A program made the position numbers and the translations under genes. Shown in pieces: positions 32,801-43,384 of a stretch of 64,000 bases of DNA (its first letter is position 1; each line of letters begins with the position of its first letter). Source of the stretch: Neonectria sp. B-13 (lineage: Eukaryota; Ascomycota; Sordariomycetes; Hypocreales; Nectriaceae); NCBI GenBank assembly GCA_002682825.1, contig NOKP01000004.1:265711-329710 (forward strand), read 5' to 3'. The notes beneath the pieces are model-generated. The model made no database searches, had not been told where the DNA came from, and saw only the letters and a program-made list of their open reading frames with translations.

Positions 32801-34941
32801 ATTGCGTTCAGTCATTCACACTGCGCCCTATTGGTCGCCCTCGTAGATATCGTGTGTGCGGGCCGACCGCTCGAGCACCTGTGGAGAGTCTGGAGACAAA
32901 TGCTTAGCAAGAGATCCTCTTGTTCGTCCACAGTAAGATATCGATCTCTGATAAGATCTCATTTCTAATAGAATTATGAGTCAAAAATGTCCCGCGAGCG
33001 AATCCTCGCTCTCGCCCCGTGGTGCATCGCTTCAGTCGGCCCGCAAAGCTCACCAGAGACTCCAGAGAGCATCCCAGTCGCCTCCGACAACCTATCCACA
33101 CGGACTCCGCAGCTGACGACCCCGGGCCTCTATTTAGTCATATAAACTCCCCTTTGCTTCCCAGAGACCCCGAATCCCTGCCCTCCGACCTTCACGCCTG
33201 AGCGTCCAGGTCGTGGAGTGAAATTGACTCAGGGTCTGGATTCGGGGTTGGTCGTCTCTCCCCGCCACGGGGTCCTCACTGACCATCGTGCGAGGTTTCT
33301 ATGACATACTAGCGGTTGTTGCAAGGTCTCTCCGCGCTTTATTAATTTGGCTTTGGGACTGCGCATACACATCCTTGGCGTGTTCTACGAACATGGTGAA
33401 ACCTTTGGCTGGTGGGTTCTTACAGTGCCCCATGCAAAGCGTATTGAGTTTCATAGCCACACCAGAGGGAGAGTTTGGTCATGAGCTTCAGCAATCGTCC
33501 GGTTCTTCCCCTGTGCATACAGCTGCGAGTCGCATGCACGGCTGAGTCGAGACCATCTGCCAAGGTGCCATCGCTTCAGTTAAATGCTCAGCTAAACTAT
33601 GCAGGATTATTTGCCACTTATTACACATACATTCTCTAGTCGTACTATCGAGCCGCGCGAGCCGATAGAATTCCAACCATTCATTGGAGTGTCATGGGAG
33701 AAGAGGCATATTATCCTACCCTAGCTCAACGAGAGCCATTTAGCCACCGGGGCATTGGCCATGACGAGGTCCTTGATATCAATGGCGTGAATATGGTTAG
33801 TATTCCATGCCGATCCCAAAGCAAACCGAGTTCTAGTGAACCTTTTACTGCACACGTGGTGCACAAGGGCAGCATTGGAATCAGCCACAGTCAAGCCAAA
33901 CTCTGCTCTACCACGTAGTTTACAAAATCAAGGAAATTGATACTCGCCAGGGCTGACAAAAACACCACTAGCCAATACCAAACTAACAACTAAGTCAATT
34001 ATTTAGTATTAGTATACTAATGCAAATACTCAGGGAATTGGTCTTGGTATCTAACCATGCCCGAGAAGACTTTCGTGATTTTCCGACTTCAATCCTATTA
34101 ATGTTAGCTTTTGCACCATTTAATCAGTTAAGTTGAATTCAGAAACGGTGTCTGATGAAACTAACTGTGCTAGTCGTGTATTCTTATAAGGTTTACTTGA
34201 GAGCTAGGATCGTGATGAGTTTGGGTAGTCGCCTATGAAATATCCGCAACGACGAACGACCTAAAATCGGCACGAGCCCACGCTTCACACTTGAATGAGC
34301 TACTAGAGAAAACCCCCTATGTGTGTTCACTGAAGGGGCAGATGGCCTGCTCAAAGTAGTAATTTCGCCGGATGATTTAGGGTAGGCTGCCTATCAGACG
34401 GTCAAAGGTCAATGCACCTGTCACGATGTGAACCCACGCTCCGCTCTTAAATGAAATTGGAAAGAGTATTGTTATTGGCTCAGTCATTTCACAGTCCAAG
34501 CTTAGAGAAAGAGAAGCCATGGTATTGCGAGCAGCTGAATTCTGAAGCGTTAGCTATATGCGATGTTTAATAATCGCACTTGTGAGAAAAGAGTACTGAT
34601 TTACTTTTACGAACTGGAAATGAACAGAAATAGGACGTGTTTTCTGCTAGTATCACTCTTTTCCTCTTTTAATCTCCAAAATTAATGCGACTATGGCATT
34701 GATTACATTGGCATCCGTGGAGAGAACTCTATCCACTGATTGGGTCATAATAGAAGTTGATAGTGGATGAATCTAAGCGTATCATTTAAGTATGCAAAGA
34801 AGAGTCAAGCTCTAAAAGTCTTCTATTGGTAGATATTACACTCTTTTTCAACATTCCATCGGATGATCGAAGCATGCAAGATATACAGAATGGATACACA
34901 CAGCTTGCAGGACAGGCCCCATAGCCTATCATTGCATCTGC
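29842..34941. other. Five-kilobase stretch without a supported gene
   Basis: From 29.9 to about 33.2 kb the DNA is GC-rich with many long but mutually overlapping open frames on both strands, the pattern expected from composition alone. None carries a domain, signal peptide or splice structure. Low-complexity runs occur near 31310-31350 (GTGTGAGCGTGTGC), 32020-32066 (12-base tandem repeat, listed separately) and 32595-32637 (CCCACGCTCTCTCTG repeats). From about 33.9 to 34.9 kb it is AT-rich and featureless. It may hold long leaders or non-coding RNA that cannot be recognised by eye. Confidence 0.5.
32019..32067. repeat. Four tandem 12-base units
   Basis: Four consecutive units of the form TGTGAYYGNGCC differ at one to three positions each. 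On the minus strand they read as a Thr-Gly-Ser-Val-like repeat, but the surrounding frame has no other coding support. Confidence 0.7.
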
Positions 34942-36393
34942 TTAGTTGCAGGTGCTGCTGGTGATATCCCTGCAAGGGAAACCCGCGTAGTTCTTGTTGC
35001 AGTACTTCAAGTTCTTCTCAAGCGTGGCGACATCGCAGATCAGCATGCTGCTGAATCCAGGAGTGCGAGTACCAGCCTCAAAGATCAAGTTGCCAATGTT
35101 GCCGTTGCCGTCAATGGCCTCCGAGTTGTCGGGGAGCTGGTAGCCGTTGGTGTTTCCGTTGAGCTTGTATCCGTCCCAGGAGCTGATAACGATGTCGTCG
35201 AGCGTCACGCCGCCCCAGGCGCCGTCCTTGAGGTTGTCGTAAGTACCACCGGGCAGGCTGTTGAGCTTCCAGTTGACCAGGTTGCCACGGTTGTTGGTCC
35301 ACTCAGGGGTGACGACGTAGAAGATCTTGTTGTCATAACAAACATGGGTCTGGGCCGCCGTAGAGTCGTCAATATGGCCTGCAAGATCACCCTCACCAGT
35401 ACCAGAGCATGCGTTGTCCGAGGCGAGGATAAACGGAGCAAACTCGCCGGGTGCTACTCCCCACGCCGCCGGAATCATCTTGGTGTAGACAATCTTCTGA
35501 GCTTCGTCCTTGAGCGTGGCGAGATCAGTGCCGGTGGGAACCGCGCCCTGCATGCCGTCTCGAAGGAGGCCATGGAGATCGGCGAGAGTGCCAACGGCGC
35601 CGGAAAAGATCTTGTTGACGTAGTCGGCCTCGGCTTCCATCCACTTGCCGACAAACGTACCCATGGCCTCAGTCAGGTCGTTTTGCAGATCTGCGGCCGT
35701 GGGAAGATGGTCGCGAGCAGTGGAAATGGCAAAGGTAACAGCGCTGTTGAAGGCATCCTTGGCGACACCTCGCCAGTCGTCATTGTCGAAGATCTTGGCG
35801 GTCTTGATGACCGTGTTCCAGCTATAAGCAGAGCCGAGACCGATGACGAGAGCAAAGGACGAAAGAATCTCTCGCATAATCAGGGAGGAATCCGCGATCT
35901 GGGGAGCAAAAGTCTCGGTGAACTTGGCCATCGAGTTTTGCATCTGGTTCATGGCGGAATCGAGACCGTTGTAGCGGTTCTGATGGACCTGATGGATGGC
36001 GACGAAGGAGTTGAGAATCAGATAGCCAGCCGGGAAAGACGTATCATCGCACTGGACCATGGTGTTGCAGGTACCATCTCCCACGTCCTGGCAGTTCATG
36101 TGCTCCGGACCATGAAAGAAGTTGCTCACTTTCATGGTGAAAGGGAGGAAGAGCTGGCCTTCACCAGGTGCGTCAGAGTTCCATGAGTTGGCCACGGCCG
36201 ACCAGGCGCTCTCGGTGTCGACGGACGACCAGCGAAGATTAGCTTGGTACGATGCATCGGTGATCTCTGTCACAGAGCATGTTGCAGAAGACCAAACCAA
36301 CTGGCGATCTCTGACAGGTGAGAAGCCAGGCAGGGGAGAGGCGAGGACGGAGGAGAGGAGAGAGAGAGAAGCCAAGTACTTGAGGGAAGCCAT
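34942..36393 (-). CDS. Secreted protein of unknown function
   Basis: Single-exon gene for 483 residues. The N-terminus MASLKYLASLSLLSSVLASP is a typical signal peptide with likely cleavage after Ala18 or Ser19. The mature protein is soluble, acidic and low in repeats, with about ten cysteines, several near the C-terminus (ending DITSSTCN), suggesting disulfides. A central helical region (about 120-300) has alternating hydrophobic residues, including ILSSFALVIGLGSAYSW, which may be a buried helix or pore-forming segment. A beta-rich C-terminal third follows, with WDGYKLNGNTNGYQLPDNS. Codon use is strongly biased. I do not recognise the family; the layout resembles conserved ascomycete secreted proteins. 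Start choice is clear from the signal peptide. Confidence 0.82.
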   Translation of the reverse strand: MASLKYLASLSLLSSVLASPLPGFSPVRDRQLVWSSATCSVTEITDASYQANLRWSSVDTESAWSAVANSWNSDAPGEGQLFLPFTMKVSNFFHGPEHMNCQDVGDGTCNTMVQCDDTSFPAGYLILNSFVAIHQVHQNRYNGLDSAMNQMQNSMAKFTETFAPQIADSSLIMREILSSFALVIGLGSAYSWNTVIKTAKIFDNDDWRGVAKDAFNSAVTFAISTARDHLPTAADLQNDLTEAMGTFVGKWMEAEADYVNKIFSGAVGTLADLHGLLRDGMQGAVPTGTDLATLKDEAQKIVYTKMIPAAWGVAPGEFAPFILASDNACSGTGEGDLAGHIDDSTAAQTHVCYDNKIFYVVTPEWTNNRGNLVNWKLNSLPGGTYDNLKDGAWGGVTLDDIVISSWDGYKLNGNTNGYQLPDNSEAIDGNGNIGNLIFEAGTRTPGFSSMLICDVATLEKNLKYCNKNYAGFPCRDITSSTCN

Positions 36394-38530
36394 GGTAGGT
36401 CTTGTGCTGGGTAGTTGTTCTGGAGCTTGTTGTTCCTTGAGGCTGCTTGGATTGAAGAAACCTATCTATTGGGATCTAGAGAGTATTTATAACAACTTAG
36501 GACTGCGGATGTTTACCAGAGTACTATGCTTGACTCTACATGCGAGCTTCGTATGGGTCATCATCGACCCAAGATGCAGCTCTCGTATGCGCGCAACACA
36601 GCTCATTATTTTAGGAAGACATGATCTCACTCTGCTGAGAGCATCTTATTCACGATGACAGAGCACTAGGAAGGGATGCCGAAGGATTTTAGTGCCCATG
36701 TGGTAGTATGTCAAGTGCCAGCCTTAAGGCGTAGGATTTCTCGACGTGCGATGATGGACCTAGGAATTGACAGAAACTGCCCACGTGGGCTCTTGGGGCT
36801 GAAAGATCTTTTGATCGAGCGTTTCAGAATCCCGGAAATAGAATGTTTTGGCGGCCGCATGGGTGTCCCCTGCAATGCCGCTTATCGTGTACTACTCGGT
36901 GGCCGGATAGGGAGAATAAAGCTGCAAGTAATAAGCATTGCAAAGACTATTTCGATACGAGCTTGAGCGATGTGATAATTGCTTCCATCAGCATGCGAAT
37001 GGAAATTGCAACTACAAACGTTTATTGAGTCTTTAGGCTGCTCACAACAAACATTGACTCATTACCTAGATATGCCATGGATCAGTAGGAATAATTATCA
37101 CACTCTGCAAACGGCTAGTTTTGTCATGTGCTGAGGCCTGACATCATCCCATGTTGCAACGCGATAAGCAGGCGTCGGCCGCCCTATTAGCTGATCCCCG
37201 CCTTGTTGCTGACCGAACCCTAGCTGTGTTCGTGACCGGGCTACTAGTTGATCGACCGAGAATTAGGAAAATTTGGGCTGGGTGCATGCAGCCCAACTAG
37301 TCCTGTAAGTGAGAGACAATTCCAGTGCCCCTGTTATGGCGTTCCGATCTGCTCATCCAATTCGATAGTTGTGACGTCTCTCTGGTGTTGTGCTTGAAGT
37401 ACCCGTCATGTACGACAAAGTCTTTCTTTAAGTAGCAGTCTTTTCTTGCGTGTCCATTTCAACAATGATAGATGATACTATGTGATGGTGGCGGTAACAA
37501 AAGGAGTGGTGCGGAAGGGAACGCGGGGTGAAAAGTTGAGCGATCTTGCACTGCGCTGCAATTCTAGCTTGCTGACCAAAGTAAAGCCGAAGGATGATAT
37601 TCGCATTCAGCTCAAAATTTAAGCGTTCTAGCTCATTTCCCTAATGTGTATTATTACTCGACAGCTAGTGGTTTTGTCCGGATAATTAAGCACGCATGAA
37701 CGTGGTCCGGAGACTCCAATGAAGACAACTGTTGGATGGCGTGGTAGCATGGCCCGCTATCATTGGCTGCAGTGGACACAACCAAGCATGGGTTGAAAAC
37801 GTGGAGAGACAGAGACTGAACGAAAGATCAGGTTGCAGAGCCCTCATTGGTAGGAAGTCCTCGTTTCATCTGTCCCATTCCGGTCGAGTTCTGCTGGATA
37901 CACTCGTGGACTTGCGAGCATTAATCATGTCACTTTCAGATTAGCTACCCTATGTTAGAATCAAGGGCCTGGATTTTACAAGAAAAGATCCCAGTTGAAC
38001 ATTCATTTTGGAGGGATGAGAGGTATTTCGAGTGGCACAAAAAATGGCAGACCTGAGATTTACTAGTCTACGATCAAAGTCGAAATTTTACGGGCATTTA
38101 AAGGATGCGATAGAAAGTGCTTCAACTTGGTATCACACAAATAGCATCTGGACTGAAGACTCGTCTCCAACTTAACCGTTGGAATACACTATTCCATCAT
38201 AGTATAGCCTTCAGTTACAAACGAGCTTCCAGGCTGGCATCCGAAGTGTACTTGTTGCATGTTGATGAGGGAGTGTTAGGCTACGAGCTGTCTTTGAAAC
38301 GCTATAGACTGCTAAGTTTACAAGAACGTTGTGAAATACCGAGAGTAGAGTTACGGGCTATTGTTGTCTACGGGTGTTGATCGGCTTGCGACTACTAGGA
38401 TTACCAGAGGAGCCTCAACATTTCTATCGGAACTCAAGCCTGACAAACCTCTACGACTCGGAAGCTCGATGGAGCTCGCGAAAAACATGTCACTGGATCA
38501 TGACAGGCACTGGTGAGTCAACCAAGTTTT
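36394..38530. other. Intergenic, no supported gene
   Basis: Mostly AT-rich DNA between the secreted-protein promoter and the Myb-like remnant. Short frames (up to about 96 codons) show no recognisable content. Confidence 0.5.
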
Positions 38531-38940
38531 CTAGGTATTCTTACCTCGTCGACCTTCCCCTTTATGCTTCCGTAGCATGATACACCAGTGCTGCTTGACT
38601 TCGTTTCCTGGGCGGTTTAACCTGCGCGCAATCTGAAGTTCTAGTAATTTGCCCGCATTCTTTAATTGCCGGAGGAGGACTTCCTTAGGTGTCCATTTGC
38701 AACGCCGCATACTCCACTGTTGACCGCTGCCAGAGCCTCCCGTTCTGAAATCGCTGGCGTCGCTGACGCCGTGGCTGTCACTGGTGCTGCGACCATCGTT
38801 GTTGAAATCATCGTTGGCAGGTCTCTGGGCTCCATTTTTGGTTTCCTTCGTAGCTTGTGTGTTCCCATCCGACAACAATTTCCATTTAGGTCGCAAGATT
38901 GCGTTGAAGCTATCATCAGAACTTCCCCTACGCTTCGTTC
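38531..38940 (-). pseudogene. Remnant of a small Myb/SANT-like DNA-binding protein
   Basis: The frame on the minus strand ends with KWTPKEVLLRQLKNAGK, then QIARRLNRPGNEVKQHW and IMLRKHKG, which follows a Myb-like pattern: first Trp, helix, basic turn, then the Lys-Gln-His-Trp recognition helix. The expected middle tryptophan (GKxWxxIA) is missing; the sequence there is GKLLELQIA. A Ser/Gly/Asp-rich linker precedes it. No in-frame ATG is found upstream before a TGA near 38945, so either a first exon lies further upstream or the gene is dead. Called as a remnant with low certainty. Confidence 0.35.
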
Positions 38941-39551
38941 ATACCGTAGCCTCTAATTATTCGAGCTGGTTTTAAAGTTCATTTATTAACTTTCGCATCT
39001 GACCCGAACACATCTACCTTTTCCGCCCAGTCTAAGTTCTTCCTTAACCCACATGATCCTTCCCCCGATTTCAAGATGTACTAGCTGGCCATCCACGCCA
39101 CTGGCCTGACTTGTCAGCTTGACGAGAGACAGTCATTTATGTGTTGTGGTTCAGGACAAGCTTTTCATGAATTGGACATCCGGAGAGGGACCCAAACGGG
39201 TTGCAAAAACAGGATCAAGATGCGACACCGATGAGAACCATGCTACTGGGAAGGCTTGCTGTGTTTAAGTTATTGGGATTGACGATGCAGGGCATATAAT
39301 ATTACTGTGTTATCTGCTATATATTACCTGCTCGTTGCCTTGATCTATCAGATGATATTGACCAAGGCTAAAAGTACTCTAAATAATGCTTACAATAGGA
39401 CTCTGTTAAATCAGAGACTACATTCTGTCAACTAATGTGATTGAACTGAAGTTCGCAGCGTAGGTCGCTGAAACGAATGTATTATGTTCTCAAATTTTAT
39501 GTGAGCCCTGAATCGAAATCTAGCCTAATCATATCGGATAATACAAACTGC
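38941..39551. other. Intergenic, no supported gene
   Basis: AT-rich stretch including the 3' flank of the phosphate symporter. No features seen. Confidence 0.5.
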
Positions 39552-41503
39552 TTAGCCAAAGTGGGGAGTGTTCAGAGCGAGACCCATGAGACAGCCACCA
39601 ATAGTACCAGCAATCGGGATAGTCATAATCCAAGAAAAGACAAGAAGACCGACCCGCTTCCAGTTCACAGCCTTGAACGAGCCATTGCAGAGACCAACTC
39701 CGACAGTCGCTCCCGTAATGCACATTGAGGTAGAAACAGGCAGCTTGTACTGAGAAAAGATCAGGATGGTAATAGCCGCCCCCATTTCCATCGAGGAACC
39801 TCGGCTGGGAGAGTGGTAGGTGATCTTATTACCCATAACTAAACATGAGTTAGCGATTGTTGTCAGAGTTAAGCCACTTTGTTACTTACCCTTCATGATG
39901 TTGTAACCGTAGGTAATGAAACCAAAGCAAATCGTAAGAGCAATGACAGCAATCTGCCAGAGAGGCACGGGAGCCTTAGCACCAGTAGGCTCGGATGTAG
40001 ACCAAGCAGCGTACATGCCCGCCCAGACACCAACAGCATTGCCGACATCGTTGGCACCATGTGCAAAGGATGCAGTGCATGCAGTGATGACTTGAACAAA
40101 TGAGTAGAGATGCTCGACTTCATTGGGGTACTTCGCAGCGTAACTGTATACGCGCTGCATCCGGCGACCCTCGGGTGTGCCGGCAATACCGACTTGAGCT
40201 GTGTGGATATCGTAATGGGTACCGTAGAGAAGGCCAACGACAACCATTGCTGGGAGACGCTTGAAAAGGGCAATCAGATTCCTTGTCTCGTGAATAGAGC
40301 CGGCGCGCATAGGGTTGGCATGCAAGGTACGCATGGCCCAGCCGAGGGGGCCGCGGGCCTTCCTGAGGCGGGCATGATGACGTTGCTCTGCATCCTTGAG
40401 AAGCTTTTGGTACTCCTCGTGGCTATACTCAACTTGGACAAGCCCTTTCTCATTATCGTGTGACGCGTGGTCGACAGGTCTGGCTGCGTCGTCTCCTGAA
40501 TTGTTCATCATCTTTTCCGGGACAGATTCGGTCTTTTGGTTGGTAGTCGAGTCGTCGTCGGATTCGGGCACCTCCTGAACAACAGCGTAGTTGGGGACCT
40601 TTGCTTCCTCGGCATCCAGTGGGGCCTCGCGCTTGAATAGGAGCGGCCCCTGGACGACCATCCACCACCTTAGTGCGTAGTCCTTCTTGACGACCTTGGC
40701 GTGGACAAAGGGAACAAAGAAAATTGCAGAAAGAATAAAAAGACCAAAGCCAACACCCAGCGTAACAGAAGCAATATACCACGCGGGCTTGTCAGCAAGA
40801 CCAAGTCGAGGAGAGCCCTTGTAGACAATAGATAATGTGCAGACAGTACCAGCAATCAGGAAAAAGAAAGGAGAGGTCCAAACAGCCCAAGGGACAGGGG
40901 TCTTGCGCATATGAACGACGACTTTGATGAGCATAAAGATGATCGCAGCAAAGCATCCAGCGATGGCAGGAGCCATAACCAGACCAGCAAAGATAGCCCC
41001 GAGACCTTGGCCATCATTCCAACCCCACTCGACACCTTTGACACCGGCGGTTGCAACACCAACACCAGCGATAGACGAGATGAGCGAGTAGGTGGACGAG
41101 ACGTGAGCTGAATTGATGGTGCACCACATCACCCACATGGAAGCACCAGCGGAGGCACAGGCGAAAGCAAGAAGCTGAACGCCGGCGTTGTCCTCGAACG
41201 ACTCGATGGGGATGATTCCGTTCTTGATTGTAGAGGCCGTTCGAGCACCGACAGCGAGGGCGCCAAGCAATTCGAATATTAGACACAACACCATGGCCAT
41301 TCGATATGAGATGGACCGCGATGAAACGCTGGTGGCCCAGGCGTTGGCGACATCATCTATTGTGGGAACCGAACATCAGTACAACGAACGCGTCAGGTAA
41401 TATGAAGTGATGGGTGTAACATACTGGCACCATTGTTGAAAGCCTCGAGCAAGGCGAAGCAGGTGCCTATCGCAAAAACGTAGGTGTACTCGGAGAGCAC
41501 CAT
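39552..41503 (-). CDS. Sodium/phosphate symporter, PiT family (PHO89 / Neurospora PHO-4 type)
   Basis: Predicted 610-residue plasma-membrane Na+-coupled inorganic phosphate importer. Minus-strand exons are 41503-41425, 41356-39890 and 39838-39552; introns of 68 and 51 bases keep phase. Both inverted-repeat PiT signatures are present: NNGANDVANAW near residue 25 (split by intron 1) and HGANDVGNAVG in the C-terminal half. About 12 hydrophobic helices are separated by a long polar loop in the middle, rich in Asp, Glu and Lys (ESDDDSTTNQKTESVPEK), the usual cytosolic regulatory loop of this family. Relatives are induced under phosphate starvation and at alkaline pH. No regulatory site was confirmed here. 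A Na+ pump-like ATPase lies 7 kb away. Confidence 0.94.
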
Positions 41504-43384
41504 CTTGGCGGGTTTTCTTGGCGAAGGGTAAAGATACAAACAAATGTCGAATCCCTCAACGCGACAGTGGTTGGGATAATGGAGAGGGGTGGTTTGACGC
41601 AGTGACAGAGAACTCAGAGGATGGTCGGCAGCCTTCCCTGCTCTCTATCTTAAATACCTACCTGCATGCTAACCTGGATGTTTATGCCTAAGTTTAATCG
41701 TATTTTCGGGGCTCCAGAGCTAGCGACTGTCGGTCATCAAATTGGGCGACCGAGAGTCTAAAATGTATGTGGCCTAAACAGGCAGGAGTGGTGAAGATTA
41801 CATGTGTGGCACATCATTATGGTTCCCAGTCTCACTTCAGGGGCCCTATAAAAATGTGTACATAGAGCACGTGGAGGTGAAGCCTGGCTTAGACGCGATC
41901 TGAATGGTGGCTCGTCTGGTTGGTGGCGGATCGGTTGATTGTCCTCTTTCAGCCTCTTATCTCCATTCTTACACACGTGCGGGTCCCTGTGCTGTACCTC
42001 GGATAGGTACGCAGGCGTGGCTGGTACATAATATGTACGTGCAAGGGTTCTGGCTGAGACCACTGGAGTTCGGTGACCAAGTTAGGCTAGCGACGGCAAG
42101 CAGAGCCAAGAGAAGAAGCTAAGGCGAGCTAAAATATCCTGGAGTCCCCCGTGCCCTGGTAGGCCTTGCGTTATGGACGGTCGGTCCCCAGAGACTTCGG
42201 TCAGTACAGAGATCAGCAAGAAGCAAGAGGAGGTTTTGGCGACACTGGGCATACGAGCATCCCTTTGACTGTCGTAAGCCTCCACCTCCATACCTGGCCC
42301 CACAGAACCTTAGCAAATGCTGGATGACATAGAGGAACCGGTGGCAATAACAGCTACAGGGTGGCTGCGAGCTGATTGATGTAGATCTTCGTAGCGCCCA
42401 GAAGTGATTGGACTTTTACAGTCACCTAATTTAGGTGGGCGCTGAAGCACGTCTCATATGTTCTTCTTTAATTCGTTGGTCTTACAACAGTTAAAGGGAT
42501 GAAAGGAATGAGAAACATGGATCGGCAGATATCAGAGAGCTGTCCATCCGCCAGGAGCGGGAGTCCAACAAGCCGTCATTCATTGGCTGGCGAGATGAAC
42601 GTGGCGGAGGTAAAACGTCCCGAGACGGTCGTGGCTGTCAACCCGACAGCAGCCAATTGCGCCAAATCCGAATGGACGCATCTAGACTCTTCGTAACCTA
42701 ACGCATCCTCGTGAAAAGACATCTAGGTGCTTGCAAGATACCGAAGCCTGAGCACCAGAATTTTCAGGGTTCGCATCGCCGCTAGCAGCACAAAGATCAA
42801 TGTCTGTCGAACCCACGGTGGCAAGCAAGCCATGCGCAACTAAGCTGCTTTGACTCCACCCGGACTGGAGCGGGGGACCTGGTGTCCAGCCTCTGCAATT
42901 GGGTCGATCTGCCAGCTTCCATTTCCAAGTTGCTGGTAATTTCAACGTGATTCCTACGTCATTCGATTACGCGGAGATAATATGCTGTAAAGCTGTTCTA
43001 CGAAACTCCTCATGATCTCGGTTCCCAACGCGGTGGTTGGAGCCAGATATATAATCTGTCAAAATATGGAGGAAACCGAGTGAGAAACATCACCTATTTA
43101 GATGAGGAAGCGAGCAAGGGAAGAGAAGTTTCGGGTATTATTTGGTCGAAGTAGATGTTTTTCAGGCCTTCTGAATACAACCTGAACGTGGCAAGGCAAA
43201 GCATAACCCTGAAAATATATTCACAGACCTCTATGGATGCCTGAAAAGTCTTCAGGGATGGAGAAAAGGATATCCGCTGCTAGCCAGACCTGGTTTCCTC
43301 CTTATTCCTAAGTTGGGGGCAAGCTAGGGGCCAGAGAGAGGAACGTGACCTGGCTACAGCTTAACCCGGCAATAGGGTCTTGCA
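41504..43384. other. Intergenic, no supported gene
   Basis: Upstream region of the phosphate symporter and downstream region of the Ca2+/H+ exchanger. No coding frame longer than about 100 codons has coding character. Confidence 0.5.

Noticed and set aside
32488..32907. 139-codon plus-strand frame
   Set aside because: Contains CCCACGCTCTCTCTG simple repeats and no recognisable domain or conserved composition.
33290..33370. Similarity of this stretch to 13310-13400 (shared AATTTGGCTTTGGGA)
   Set aside because: Only one short identical block; flanks do not align, so coincidence is more likely than duplication.
35344..36186. 280-codon plus-strand open frame opposite the secreted protein
   Set aside because: Same cause: antisense of a codon-biased gene with a good signal peptide; no domain in the antisense translation.
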